A DNA stretch of 64,000 bases, taken from assembly GCF_013284055.1 (NCBI RefSeq), contig NZ_CP054143.1:1736001-1800000 (forward strand). Direction: 5' to 3'. The stretch is from Deefgea piscis. GTDB lineage: Bacteria > Pseudomonadota > Gammaproteobacteria > Burkholderiales > Chitinibacteraceae. The notes beneath the pieces were generated by a model, which saw only the letters and a program-made list of their open reading frames with translations, had not been told where the DNA came from and made no database searches. The translations under genes and the position numbers were made by a program. Positions 28,403 to 38,286 of this stretch are shown piece after piece; within the stretch, counting starts at the first letter, position 1, and each line of letters starts with the position of its first letter.

Positions 28403-29347
28403 ATGAAAAAATTACTGTTGGTTGTTTTGCTCGGTTTAAGCTGGCTGCCTGCGGTGTCGGCAAAGGATAAAAAAGAGCTGCATTTATTGCCCAATAGCAA
28501 TGTGCAGCGCAGCGCGAATGCGGTGTTGTCTTTGATGTCGTATTCGGTGATTTTGGATTTAGCCGCCAGTAGTTTGTCGATTAAAGGCTCACAAAGCGAA
28601 AATCAAAAATTAATGATGACGCAATTGGGCGGCGGCGCCACCATCAGCAAAGAGTTGCCCTTGTATTTGGAAGGCGCATTAGCTGGCAGCCGTTTTGACC
28701 CGACATTTGTCGCCACCAATGGTGAAGAAGAGCGTGCTATCCCATTGAAATGGACTTCTTTGAGCGGTACGGGCGGTATCGGCTGGGATTTTCCGATTGC
28801 AGAAAACTGGGTGCTGCGACCGATTTTTAATTTTTCACTGGGCACAGTGGCGAGTGATTTAAAAATCGCCAATTGGTGGGTTAATTATAAAACCGGTAAA
28901 GAGTTTAATTTTTTTGATAAAGGCAGCATGAATGTGTATGGCTTAGGCGGCGCTTTGATGCTCGATTACGAGCTGGTTAAGCCCGAATATGAAGTGGATT
29001 TAGAGCTGCGCCTATCGCAAGTGCATTTGCAAACGTTTAAAACTGACGATGCGGTAGCAGGCAGTGCCAATTCGCAAACCGCAAATCTATGGACGCGTTA
29101 TCGCGCCCCCACTGGCATGACTTTTTTAAGCCGTCCGCTGCGTTATGTTTTAGAAGCATCGCATTCACATTATTACGGCGATCAGGCTGGGGTATTGGGC
29201 TTTGATTATTTATCCACCTTGGGGCTGGGATTTGAAGTTGATAGCAGCGCCCATCCCGTGTTTGTAACCCGTACCCGCTTTATAATGCGCTATATGTTCG
29301 GCCCGAATGTATCAGGCTCTGGGATGAGTATTGCGATGAGTTTTTGA
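28403..29347 (+). CDS. Outer-membrane beta-barrel protein, hypothetical
   Basis: Signal peptide MKKLLLVVLLGLSWLPAVSA, then about 290 residues of alternating amphipathic beta-like strands ending with SIAMSF; a C-terminal Phe is typical of outer-membrane barrels. The layout resembles solitary autotransporter-type barrels without a passenger. The frame opens at 28295, but the signal peptide indicates ATG 28403 as start. No substrate or partner is evident; it faces away from nrdD. Confidence 0.7.
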   Translation: MKKLLLVVLLGLSWLPAVSAKDKKELHLLPNSNVQRSANAVLSLMSYSVILDLAASSLSIKGSQSENQKLMMTQLGGGATISKELPLYLEGALAGSRFDPTFVATNGEEERAIPLKWTSLSGTGGIGWDFPIAENWVLRPIFNFSLGTVASDLKIANWWVNYKTGKEFNFFDKGSMNVYGLGGALMLDYELVKPEYEVDLELRLSQVHLQTFKTDDAVAGSANSQTANLWTRYRAPTGMTFLSRPLRYVLEASHSHYYGDQAGVLGFDYLSTLGLGFEVDSSAHPVFVTRTRFIMRYMFGPNVSGSGMSIAMSF

Positions 29348-29386
29348 TGGGATTAGCTTTCAGCCAATATAAAAAAAAATGCCATT

Positions 29387-29464
29387 GTAGGGTGGAATAA
29401 GCACCGCGCATTCCACCTGGTCGCGAAGCTTATGGTGGAATGCACTTCGTTTATTCCACCCTAC
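29387..29464. repeat. Palindromic GTAGGGTGGAATAA repeat
   Basis: 78-bp element with perfect 14-bp ends GTAGGGTGGAATAA/TTATTCCACCCTAC and inner GCATTCCACC/GGTGGAATGC arms. It is an extragenic palindrome between convergent genes; a degenerate half is at 9983. Confidence 0.7.
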
Positions 29465-29494
29465 GGTTGGCCGATTTTAATTGCTTGATTGTTG

Positions 29495-29541
29495 GGTATT
29501 GCCATCTAAGCATTTAAAATTAATTGCTAGAAGGCAATACC
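29495..29541. repeat. 47-bp palindromic element, copy 5
   Basis: Ends GGTATTGCC and GGCAATACC form a 9-bp stem; inner AGCA/TGCT could pair. Exactly 47 bp, 42 bp beyond the hslU stop between convergent genes. Confidence 0.75.
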
Positions 29542-29582
29542 TTGGTAGTTGAAGTTTTAAATTCCAGCAGTTTGGCTGCGAT

Positions 29583-30905
29583 TTAAAGCATAAAGCGGGC
29601 AAGGTCGTCGTTGCTGGCGACGCTGGCAAGTTTGCTGCTAACAAATTCAGCATCAATGGTCACCGTACCGCGTTTAGCGTCAAACGAAATATCGGCGAGT
29701 AAACGCTCCATCACGGTATACAAACGGCGCGCGCCGATGTTTTCTGTGCTTTCATTCACTTGCCACGCCATGTGGGCCAGTTTGCGAATGCCGTCTTCGG
29801 TGTATACCAGCTCAACGTCTTCAGTCGCTAGCAAAGCTTGATATTGCTTGGCGAGGCAGGCATCAGTGCCGGTTAGAATGGTGGCGAAATCGTCCACTGT
29901 AAGTGAATTGAGCTCAACGCGAATTGGGAATCGGCCTTGTAATTCTGGAATCAAGTCCGATGGTTTGGCCAAATGAAACGCGCCAGAGGCGATAAACAAA
30001 ATATGGTCAGTTTTGACCATGCCGTATTTGGTGGTCACGGTGGTGCCTTCCACTAGCGGCAGCAAATCACGCTGTACACCTTGGCGAGAGACTTCGCCGC
30101 CTTGCCCTTCGGAGCGAGTGGTTACTTTGTCGATTTCATCGATAAACACAATCCCATTTTGCTCAACAGCGCGCAGCGCCTCGGCTTTGGTGTCTTCATC
30201 ATTGACCAGCTTGGCGGCTTCTTCGTCGATCAATGCTTTGAGCGCATCAGGCACTTTGAGTTTTTGCGCCTTGGTCTTTTCACTCATTGCACCTTTAAAC
30301 ATATTTTGAATCTGGCTAGAAAAGTCTTCCATTCCCGGTGGCGCAAAGACTTCCATTGTCGGTGCTGTGGCGGCGACTTGGATTTCGATTTCTTTGTCGT
30401 CAAATTTGCCTTCCCGCAGCATTTTTCGGAATTTTTGCCGCGTTTCGCTCATGCCATCATTGGCATTGACTTCGCCATAGGCTGGCGTTGCAGGTGGCAA
30501 CAGCACATCCAGTACGCGGTTCTCTGCGGCATCTTCGGCCTTGATGCGATTTTTGCTGATGGCTTGATCACGAACTTGTTTGATGGCGATTTCGATTAAA
30601 TCACGGATGATGCTGTCGACATCTTTGCCGACATAGCCGACTTCGGTGAATTTAGTCGCTTCAACTTTAATAAATGGTGCATCAGATAATTTGGCCAAGC
30701 GGCGGGCGATTTCGGTTTTACCGACGCCAGTTGGGCCAATCATCAAAATATTTTTTGGCGTGATTTCGCTGCGCAGTGGCTCGGCCACTTGCTGACGACG
30801 CCAGCGATTACGTAGCGCAATGGCAACAGCTTTTTTGGCTGCAGCTTGGCCGACGATGTGCTTGTCGAGTTCGTGAACAATTTCTTGTGGAGTCATTTGA
30901 GTCAT
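29583..30905 (-). CDS. hslU: ATP-dependent protease ATPase subunit HslU
   Basis: AAA+ unfoldase that feeds substrates to the HslV peptidase. Walker A is [11 protein letters not shown], Walker B IVFIDEID, with the inserted I-domain around residues 110-240. 440 aa is typical. The start has AAGGA eight bases upstream. hslV, which normally lies directly upstream in the same operon, is not here: the 289 bp up to the next gene hold no HslV-like frame. Confidence 0.96.
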   Translation of the reverse strand: MTQMTPQEIVHELDKHIVGQAAAKKAVAIALRNRWRRQQVAEPLRSEITPKNILMIGPTGVGKTEIARRLAKLSDAPFIKVEATKFTEVGYVGKDVDSIIRDLIEIAIKQVRDQAISKNRIKAEDAAENRVLDVLLPPATPAYGEVNANDGMSETRQKFRKMLREGKFDDKEIEIQVAATAPTMEVFAPPGMEDFSSQIQNMFKGAMSEKTKAQKLKVPDALKALIDEEAAKLVNDEDTKAEALRAVEQNGIVFIDEIDKVTTRSEGQGGEVSRQGVQRDLLPLVEGTTVTTKYGMVKTDHILFIASGAFHLAKPSDLIPELQGRFPIRVELNSLTVDDFATILTGTDACLAKQYQALLATEDVELVYTEDGIRKLAHMAWQVNESTENIGARRLYTVMERLLADISFDAKRGTVTIDAEFVSSKLASVASNDDLARFML

Positions 30906-31194
30906 TGCGTCGTCCTTAATTCATACGGTTTTGAATCACATCAGGGCATTTGGTAATTTTTAAAGGTCTGAATGCGACGGGTGACGACGCCGCTGGAATT
31001 GTTGTTGCGATTACCGATGTGCTTTCGGCTGTGATTAGCTCGTGCATTTCCCTGAATTTTGACTAATCTACTAAATATGGCTTGCGTGGAGATGACGTTT
31101 GCTTGTTTGAATCCTTGTTTCACAATGATTTAAATGTATAAAATTTTGCGTGTGTTGTAAGAGGCGACCACACGATGCGGTTTAACAGGGGCGC

Positions 31195-32766
31195 ATGATG
31201 ATTGATGATGAAAATTGGCTCGAAGAAGATACTGATTTATCGCTCCGTGCGGAGATAGAGCCGTGGAATGTACTGGTGGTGGATGATGAGCCCGATATTC
31301 ATCATGTGACCAAATTGGCCTTATCTAATATTGATTTTTTAAACCGACCGCTTAATTTATTGTCGTGTTATTCCGGCGCAGAAGCCTTGGATATGCTCAA
31401 TACGCGGGACGATATCGCCTTGGTGTTGCTCGATGTGGTGATGGAGTCAGAAGACGCCGGTTTAAATGTGGCGAGAGATATTCGCGAAAAACTACACAAT
31501 CACCATATTCGCATTATTTTACGCACCGGCCAGCCCGGTGTTGCACCAGAACGACACGTCATTGAAAACTACGACATTAATGATTACAAAGCCAAAACCG
31601 AGCTGACTCGCGATAAATTGTATACGGCGGTGCTAGGCACATTGCGCTCGTATAACGACATTATGTTGATTGAACATCAACGCCGGCAATTGGATGCCAA
31701 TCGTCGTGGCTTGATTAAAGTCGTCGATGCGTCGACGACGATCTTTAAGCAGCAATCGGTGATTAAGTTCGCGCAAGGCGTGCTTGAGCAATTGCAGTCA
31801 TTATTGTTTTTTGAACAAGACGCGTTGTATGTGGTGGTGACGGGTGGGCTGGCGGCTTTATCGCAAAGCGATGATTTAACCATTATGTATGCCACAGGTG
31901 GTTATCAGGCTTTTTGTGGGCAGACCTTGGCTGATGCCGAATTAAGTCGCTTAAAACCATCGATTGACGAAGCACTGGCGCAGCGACATAGCATTTTTGC
32001 GACAGACCATTTCATTGGTTTTTTTCAAGCACCTTATGGCTCGGTGAATTTACTGATTATTGATGGTCCGGTGGCGCTGTCGCATCCTGATTCCAATTTA
32101 ATCGATATGTTTTGTAAAAATGTCGCGATTGCGTATGAAAACTTGATGCTCAATAAAGAGATCGAAGAAACGCAGCGCAGCATTATTTATCAGCTGTCAG
32201 AAGTGATCGAAAATCGCTCCAAAGATACCGGCAAACACATTCACCGTATGGCTGAGTTTTCTTATGCGCTGGCCATTGAGCTGGGCCTGAGTGAAGAAGA
32301 GGCCGAGATTATTCGCATCGCCAGCCCCTTGCACGATATTGGCAAAGTCGGGATTCCGGATTTGGTGCTCAATAAACCCGGCGTTTTAGATGCCGAAGAG
32401 CGGGCGGTGATGAATACACATGCGCAGCTCGGTTATGAAATGCTCAAAGCGTCTAAACCACGGATTTTAAAAATGGCGGCCGTCATTGCCCACCAGCATC
32501 ATGAAAAATGGGATGGCAGTGGTTATCCGCAGCAATTGGTGGGTGAGCAGATTCATATTGCTGGGCGAATTATTGCTTTGGCCGATGTGTATGATGCGCT
32601 GGCGCATTCACGTTGCTACAAACCACCATGGTCGCGTGAGCGGGTGTTGGATGAAATTAAAGCCGGATCGGGTAAACATTTTGATCCGCAGGTGGTGGAT
32701 GCGTTTTTCCGTTGCTTACCAAAAATTGAAGAAATCAGAATGTCTTATCGAGATTACGCTGACTAA
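31195..32766 (+). CDS. HD-GYP cyclic-di-GMP phosphodiesterase response regulator (DUF3369)
   Basis: Receiver domain at about residues 24-140 with phosphoacceptor Asp80 (VLLDVVM), a DUF3369 middle domain (about 150-320), and an HD-GYP output domain: HDIGKVGIPD and HHEKWDGSGYP. It should hydrolyse c-di-GMP when phosphorylated. No kinase gene is adjacent. 523 aa fits this class. It is followed by a good terminator, so it is monocistronic. Confidence 0.92.
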   Translation: MMIDDENWLEEDTDLSLRAEIEPWNVLVVDDEPDIHHVTKLALSNIDFLNRPLNLLSCYSGAEALDMLNTRDDIALVLLDVVMESEDAGLNVARDIREKLHNHHIRIILRTGQPGVAPERHVIENYDINDYKAKTELTRDKLYTAVLGTLRSYNDIMLIEHQRRQLDANRRGLIKVVDASTTIFKQQSVIKFAQGVLEQLQSLLFFEQDALYVVVTGGLAALSQSDDLTIMYATGGYQAFCGQTLADAELSRLKPSIDEALAQRHSIFATDHFIGFFQAPYGSVNLLIIDGPVALSHPDSNLIDMFCKNVAIAYENLMLNKEIEETQRSIIYQLSEVIENRSKDTGKHIHRMAEFSYALAIELGLSEEEAEIIRIASPLHDIGKVGIPDLVLNKPGVLDAEERAVMNTHAQLGYEMLKASKPRILKMAAVIAHQHHEKWDGSGYPQQLVGEQIHIAGRIIALADVYDALAHSRCYKPPWSRERVLDEIKAGSGKHFDPQVVDAFFRCLPKIEEIRMSYRDYAD

Positions 32767-32800
32767 TCTATGCGTAAGGCGTGACTTTTACGGTTAGAAT

Positions 32801-32830
32801 GGGCGATTGTAATAAATCGCCCCTTTTTTT
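32801..32830 (+). terminator. Intrinsic terminator after the HD-GYP gene
   Basis: Stem GGGCGATT/AATCGCCC (32801-32808, 32815-32822) followed by C and seven T. Confidence 0.85.
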
Positions 32831-32983
32831 GCCGTTAGCAATCGATTGCTGGATTAAGTCGTGAAGCAAAATGTTTTTTGGCGTTGTTCTCTCGTCGTAG
32901 GCTACGGTCTGAGCAACGCTTTGCGTTAACATTTTGTCCGCGTCACTGAGTCAATCAATGGATTAAACCAAGGTCATGCGCCA

Positions 32984-34510
32984 ATGAATAAAGACTACCT
33001 CGAACGAACACTCTCAGCCCGTGTATACGATGTTGCGATTGAATCGCCGCTAGAGCACGCTCCGAATTTATCTCGTCGTATTGGAAATACGGTGTATTTC
33101 AAGCGCGAAGATATGCAGCCAGTGTTCTCGTTTAAAATTCGTGGCGCGTATAACAAAATGGTGCAGTTATCACGCGCGGATTTAGAGCGTGGTGTGATTG
33201 CCGCCTCGGCGGGCAATCACGCGCAAGGTGTGGCGATGGCCGCGCAATATTTAAAATGCCGCGCAACGATTGTGATGCCAGCCACTGCGCCGCGCATTAA
33301 GGTGGACGCAGTTACGCGCCGAGGTGCTGAAGTGGTGCTGATTGGTGATTCTTATTCTGATTGCTACGAACACGCGATGAAACTAGCGGCGCAATCGGGA
33401 GCCACTTTTGTGCATCCTTATGATGATCCCGATGTGATTGCTGGGCAGGGCACAGTGGCGATGGAAATCTTACGCCAACATCCTGATCCGATTGACGCGG
33501 TGTTTATTCCGGTGGGTGGTGGTGGCTTGCTGGCGGGTATGGCGGCATATATCAAACGTTTGCGTCCAGAAGTTAAAGTTATTGGCGTTGAGCCTACTGA
33601 TGCCAATGCGATGTATTTATCGCTTAAATTGGGCGAGCGTATTACTTTGCCGCAAGTGGGTATTTTTGCTGACGGCGTTGCGGTCAAGCAAGTGGGCGAA
33701 GAAACATTCCGCTTATCACAAGAATTTGTTGATGATGTGATCTTGGTTGATACCGACGCGATGTGTGCGGCGATTAAAGACGTGTTTGAAGACAATCGCT
33801 CGATTTTAGAGCCTGCCGGCGCATTGGCCATTGCGGGGATGAAGGCGTGGGCGGCACGAGAAGGCGCTCAAGATAAAACTTTTGTGGCGATTGCTTCTGG
33901 TGCCAATATGAATTTTGACCGTTTGCGCTATGTTGCAGAGCAAGCCGAAATGGGTGAGCAGCGCGAAGCGATTATGGTGGTTACGGTGCCGGAAAAACCG
34001 GGTAGTTTCCGCACCTTCTGCAGCTTGATTGGCGCGCGTAATGTCACTGAGTTTAATTATCGCTATGCCAAAGAAAGCGAAGCGCATGTGTTTGTTGGCT
34101 TGTCGATTCAGCATCGCTCCGAAGTGGTGGATTTAATTGCCACCTTAGCAAGCCATGAATTGGCCGCGGTGGATTTAACTGACAATGAATTGGCTAAATT
34201 GCATATTCGCCATTTAGTCGGTGGGCATGCGCCGCAAGCGGTGAATGAGCGTTTAATTCGCTTTGAGTTTCCAGAACGCCCTGGCGCTTTGTTGAATTTT
34301 TTAAATGGTATGAGCGACAACTGGAATATTTCTTTATTTCATTATCGTAATCATGGCGCGGATTATGGTCGAGTATTGGTTGGGATTCAGGTGCCGCCAA
34401 GTGATGATGCCGAATTTAATGCCTTCCTAACGCGTTTGGCTTATCCGTATTGGTTAGAGACGCATAATTTGGCATACCAATTATTTTTGGGTACCGAAGC
34501 CGCGAGTTGA
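32984..34510 (+). CDS. ilvA: Threonine ammonia-lyase, biosynthetic
   Basis: PLP enzyme making 2-oxobutyrate from threonine for isoleucine synthesis. The PLP lysine is Lys51 in FSFKIRGAYNKM. The phosphate-binding glycine loop GGGGLLAG is present, and the last about 170 residues form two ACT-like regulatory domains (MVVTVPEKPGSFRTFC and FEFPERPGALLNFL) that bind isoleucine/valine. 508 aa matches the biosynthetic form. Its product feeds the acetolactate synthase encoded at 12-14.3 kb. Confidence 0.96.
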   Translation: MNKDYLERTLSARVYDVAIESPLEHAPNLSRRIGNTVYFKREDMQPVFSFKIRGAYNKMVQLSRADLERGVIAASAGNHAQGVAMAAQYLKCRATIVMPATAPRIKVDAVTRRGAEVVLIGDSYSDCYEHAMKLAAQSGATFVHPYDDPDVIAGQGTVAMEILRQHPDPIDAVFIPVGGGGLLAGMAAYIKRLRPEVKVIGVEPTDANAMYLSLKLGERITLPQVGIFADGVAVKQVGEETFRLSQEFVDDVILVDTDAMCAAIKDVFEDNRSILEPAGALAIAGMKAWAAREGAQDKTFVAIASGANMNFDRLRYVAEQAEMGEQREAIMVVTVPEKPGSFRTFCSLIGARNVTEFNYRYAKESEAHVFVGLSIQHRSEVVDLIATLASHELAAVDLTDNELAKLHIRHLVGGHAPQAVNERLIRFEFPERPGALLNFLNGMSDNWNISLFHYRNHGADYGRVLVGIQVPPSDDAEFNAFLTRLAYPYWLETHNLAYQLFLGTEAAS

Positions 34511-34538
34511 TTTTAATCTGACTATTTTTGTTATTTTG

Positions 34539-34572
34539 ATGGCAGGTGTTGTTTGGCACCTGCCATTTTTTT
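34539..34572 (+). terminator. Intrinsic terminator of ilvA
   Basis: Ten-bp stem ATGGCAGGTG/CACCTGCCAT (34539-34548, 34557-34566) followed by seven T. Confidence 0.9.
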
Positions 34573-34667
34573 ATGACGCTGTTCTTTTGTAACGATATCA
34601 CTTTATAGTGGCATGTTTATTTTGCGCTCAGCGCAAAGCATTATCATTGCCTAATCAATAGAGTGTT

Positions 34668-36857
34668 ATGTTTGAGCTAAAAAAATACACAGTTTTTATT
34701 GTGACGCTATTGCTTGGCTTGCTGTTCACGCTAGCGAGCATCAGCTTGTATTATTGGCAGGCCATTGATTCGGCGCGTGGTCGCTGGCAACAAAGCCAAG
34801 ATCAGTTAATAGCGCATTTTCGGACGCAATTAATATTGGCCCAGTCCGATTTGCAGCTCATTCAAGCGGCTTTTATCGCGCAAAATCAACTTTCCCCCGA
34901 GCAATTCAGCCAATTGCAATTACAAAGTCAATCCCGAAAAATCAGCACAGGCGTGCTGGCGATGGGCTTTGTGCGTCCGGTCTCGGCGGACTTTTTGCGC
35001 CAATATATTGAGCAAAATCGCAGCGATACTCGCTTTGCGACTGAGTTTTATTCGGTATTTGATGTCGCTAGCCCGCAGCAAAAAGAAGCCTTACAGATTG
35101 TGGATATGCTCAGCCCACTCAATAGTACGACTGCGCAGTGGTTGGGTTTTAATTTGGCCCATGATGCGGCGCTGAAACGCGCTTTAGAGCGTGCCAAAAG
35201 CAATGGTCAGCCGTGGATGAGTGATGGCTTTACTGCTAGCTTGGTGCGTACTGAGTCGTTGGTGATTTATTTACCGATTTATCGCAGTTTATTTAATCCG
35301 AGCACGCCTGCATTAAGAGCGAGTAATTACTTGGGCAGCGCCATTGTTTTACTACCCAGCAAACCTTTTTTTGCTGGGCTAGAGCGCTTGGCTGGCGCGG
35401 CGGGCTTGGCTTTTCGCGTCGTGGATCAGGGGCTCATTGATGCCGTGGGGCGAACAAAGGCCGCGGCAAAAATACGTTATACCTCGAGTCAATTTAAGCC
35501 AGAAGTGAGTGAGTCCTGGTCATTGGTGCCGCAGAATGTTTTGGGGCGGCAATGGCGGTTTGAATTTCAACCCATCGTCAGTGCCATCAGTTTGCAGCAA
35601 ATGCAGTTCATGACGTGGTTGGCGGTTTTGGGCTTGGTGTTTAGTTTGTTGTTGGCCAGCTTATTACAGCGTCGCACTCGCATGCCGCAGCCAGCCATGG
35701 ATGACAACGTCGACAAGCAAAGTTTGCGTTTAACTCCGGAGCTACCAACGCGTACATTACTTGAAGCGGTGAGTGACCCTTTGATATTGCGTGATGCACG
35801 CGGGCAAATTACTTACGCCAATGCCGTCGCCGAGTTGCGCTTGGCTCAGCATGACCGTAGTTTGCTTGGCAGCATTGATGCGGTATTTGATGCTGCTGAA
35901 TTAGGGCGATTAAGCATGCCGCAGCAACTGATGGTGAGCCATATTGATCGCGACGAACAAATGCGGCAGTACGAACTGATGCTCAAGCCCTTGCGTGATG
36001 ATCGCTTGCAGTGGATTGGTACGGTGATGCAAGCGCGAGATATTAGCGCCAGTTCAGCCACGATTAAATCCTTGCGTGAGCAAGTTGAGCGCTTAAGCAT
36101 GATGGTGGATATTTCCAATGACTGGTTTTGGGAACAAGACCGTGAAGGGCGATTTACTGCGGTATCGGGCGGGTTTTTTACTGATTTAGACATTAACCCA
36201 GCGCTGTTTATTGGCAAATGTCGCTGGGAGTTGGGCCAAGGCGGTTTATCGGCGGCGCAGTGGGCGGCGCATCGCGCGGTGCTGGCATCGCAACAAGCGT
36301 ATCGTGATTTTGAGTATCAAACCGAATTGAATCAGCAGTCGCTGTATTTAAGCGTTTCAGGTCGGCCCGTGTTTGACCATAACGGTGAATTTATCGGTTA
36401 CCGTGGTGTGGGCCGCAATGTGACGGCGATTCGCTTGGCGCAAGCGGCGCTCTTGGCTGAACAACAGCGCGCCCAAGCAACCTTGGCTTCGATTGTTGAT
36501 GGGGTGGTAACGACGGATTTAAACGGCCGGATTTATTATCTAAACCCTGTGGCCTCCGCCTTATTGGGCTGGGAGCCAGAAATGGCGCAAGGGCAATATT
36601 TAAGTTCGGTTTACCAAACCATCGACACCAAAACGCGCTTGCCGCTGGCGGGCTTAGCAGCATTGGCTTTGCAAAATTCAACCCCAGGCCAGAGCGCACG
36701 GCGCAGTATTTTACTCAATAAACTTGGCCTGCATTTTTATATTGAAGAAAGCGCTGCGCGAATTCGAGACGAAGCGCACGGCACTTTGGGGGCTGTTTTG
36801 GTGTTTCGTGATATTAGTAATTGGCAAGATGAAGAGGCGAGAGTGTTTGGGTTTTAG
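34668..36857 (+). CDS. CHASE-PAS sensor protein without recognisable output domain
   Basis: N-terminal membrane helix (about 9-30), periplasmic CHASE-type domain (about 60-290), second helix (about 315-335), then three PAS-like units (about 365-460, 480-590 and 600-720). The chain ends at ISNWQDEEARVFGF, where related proteins continue into GGDEF, EAL or kinase domains. None is present in frame or in the following 400 bp. The stop codon is one base before a 47-bp palindromic element. It may be a truncated enzyme or a sensor acting through protein contacts. Confidence 0.8.
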   Translation: MFELKKYTVFIVTLLLGLLFTLASISLYYWQAIDSARGRWQQSQDQLIAHFRTQLILAQSDLQLIQAAFIAQNQLSPEQFSQLQLQSQSRKISTGVLAMGFVRPVSADFLRQYIEQNRSDTRFATEFYSVFDVASPQQKEALQIVDMLSPLNSTTAQWLGFNLAHDAALKRALERAKSNGQPWMSDGFTASLVRTESLVIYLPIYRSLFNPSTPALRASNYLGSAIVLLPSKPFFAGLERLAGAAGLAFRVVDQGLIDAVGRTKAAAKIRYTSSQFKPEVSESWSLVPQNVLGRQWRFEFQPIVSAISLQQMQFMTWLAVLGLVFSLLLASLLQRRTRMPQPAMDDNVDKQSLRLTPELPTRTLLEAVSDPLILRDARGQITYANAVAELRLAQHDRSLLGSIDAVFDAAELGRLSMPQQLMVSHIDRDEQMRQYELMLKPLRDDRLQWIGTVMQARDISASSATIKSLREQVERLSMMVDISNDWFWEQDREGRFTAVSGGFFTDLDINPALFIGKCRWELGQGGLSAAQWAAHRAVLASQQAYRDFEYQTELNQQSLYLSVSGRPVFDHNGEFIGYRGVGRNVTAIRLAQAALLAEQQRAQATLASIVDGVVTTDLNGRIYYLNPVASALLGWEPEMAQGQYLSSVYQTIDTKTRLPLAGLAALALQNSTPGQSARRSILLNKLGLHFYIEESAARIRDEAHGTLGAVLVFRDISNWQDEEARVFGF

Positions 36858-36858
36858 G

Positions 36859-36905
36859 GGTATAACTTTCTAGGCTTTATTTGGCTTAGCTTTGCAAGTT
36901 ATACC
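36859..36905. repeat. 47-bp palindromic element, copy 6
   Basis: Ends GGTATAACTT and AAGTTATACC form a perfect 10-bp stem; exactly 47 bp. It starts one base after the stop codon of the CHASE-PAS gene. Confidence 0.75.
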
Positions 36906-37260
36906 TATGGTTTGTAGATTGTGCAGAAATTTGATGCTGTGCCGCGCTGGTTGGTCTGGGGCTTAAAAACTCGTCCAAGCGCACCGAGTGAGTCAGAGAC
37001 AAACAGTTATATCGTTTGGCTCAAAATCGATCGAGGGAACAGCGGAGCTGGGCGAGATCAAAATCGCCTTTCTTTTCCCCTCTTTTCTTTGGCGAGACAA
37101 AGAAAAGAGGGTTCAGCCACTGACTGCGACTGTAAACGGTGCTGCCGCAGGTTCTTAAAAACTTTAACACGTCGTTTGCACAAACTCCCAGACCGAGCTC
37201 CAGTCATCACTGAACCCGCGTCGTGCTGGGCGGGCCATGTTGTTGGCGACTTAACCGAGC
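36906..37260. other. Non-coding stretch with long hairpin
   Basis: Contains a perfect 14-bp stem CCCTCTTTTCTTTG/CAAAGAAAAGAGGG (37078-37091, 37098-37111). There is no T-run typical of a terminator. A 133-codon open frame through this hairpin has no recognisable product and is not called. No remnant of a GGDEF or kinase domain is seen. Confidence 0.5.
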
Positions 37261-38193
37261 TTAGTCGGCCAGACCTTCAAACAGTTTGGTGGATAAATAG
37301 CGCTCGCCAAACGACGGGATAATAATCGCAATCAGCTTGCCAGCGTTTTCTGGGCGTTTGGCTACTTGTAGCGCTGCCCAGACTGCCGCACCGGCTGAAA
37401 TACCGCACAAAATGCCTTCTTGTGTTGCCATTAAGCGGGCAGTGGCAAAGGCATCGTCATTACTCACGCCAATCACTTCGTCGTAAATCTCGGTATTGAG
37501 CACTTTAGGCACAAAGCCTGCGCCAATGCCTTGAATCGGATGTGGGCCTTTGGCGCCGCCAGACAACACTGGGCTGGCTTCTGGCTCAATCGCAATCGCT
37601 TGAAACGACGGTTTTTTGGCTTTAAGCACTTCGGTAACGCCAGTAATCGTGCCACCGGTGCCTACGCCAGCGACCAAGATATCAATTTGCCCATCGGTGT
37701 CTTCCCATAATTCAATCGCCGTGGTTTGGCGATGAATTTCTGGATTAGCTGGGTTTTCAAACTGCTGTGGCATTAAGTAATTGGCGTTTTCTTCGGTGAG
37801 CGCTTTAGCTTTAGCAATCGCGCCGCCCATGCCATCCGGTCCCGGCGTTAAAATCAGCTCCGCACCATAGCCGCGTAATAAGGCACGGCGCTCTTTAGAC
37901 ATGGTTTCTGGCATGGTTAATACCAATTTATAACCGCGCGCAGCGCATACCATCGCCAAACCAATCCCCGTATTGCCCGAGGTAGGCTCAACAATCACCG
38001 TATCGGCGTGGATGAGGCCAGCCTTTTCGGCCGCATCGATCATGCTCACGGCAATCCGATCTTTAACCGAGTGCGATGGATTCATGTATTCCAACTTGGC
38101 CACCAAGGTGGCTAAGCAGCCTTCGGTAATGCGGTTGAGTTTCACCAATGGGGTGTGGCCGATCAGTTCAGTAACATTATTCGCGATCTTCAT
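37261..38193 (-). CDS. cysK: Cysteine synthase A (O-acetylserine sulfhydrylase)
   Basis: PLP enzyme making cysteine from O-acetylserine and sulfide. The PLP lysine is Lys44 in NPSHSVKDR. The phosphate loop GTGGTITG and the substrate loop PTSGNTGIG are present. 310 aa is normal. It stands alone on the minus strand, divergent from cca. Confidence 0.95.
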   Translation of the reverse strand: MKIANNVTELIGHTPLVKLNRITEGCLATLVAKLEYMNPSHSVKDRIAVSMIDAAEKAGLIHADTVIVEPTSGNTGIGLAMVCAARGYKLVLTMPETMSKERRALLRGYGAELILTPGPDGMGGAIAKAKALTEENANYLMPQQFENPANPEIHRQTTAIELWEDTDGQIDILVAGVGTGGTITGVTEVLKAKKPSFQAIAIEPEASPVLSGGAKGPHPIQGIGAGFVPKVLNTEIYDEVIGVSNDDAFATARLMATQEGILCGISAGAAVWAALQVAKRPENAGKLIAIIIPSFGERYLSTKLFEGLAD

Positions 38194-38286
38194 AGCAGCT
38201 CCAGCTAAAATTAAACGGCAATCTGCAGATTGTAGACGGTATTATGTGCACAGTTAAAAGCACTTTTTTGCCTAAGGAAAGAAGCA

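Noticed and set aside
30941-31123. 60-codon minus-strand frame upstream of hslU, considered as an hslV remnant
   Set aside because: The translation has none of the HslV N-terminal features.
36921-37322. 133-codon frame downstream of the CHASE-PAS gene
   Set aside because: It runs through a perfect hairpin and the cysK 3' end, with no plausible start or product; probably chance.
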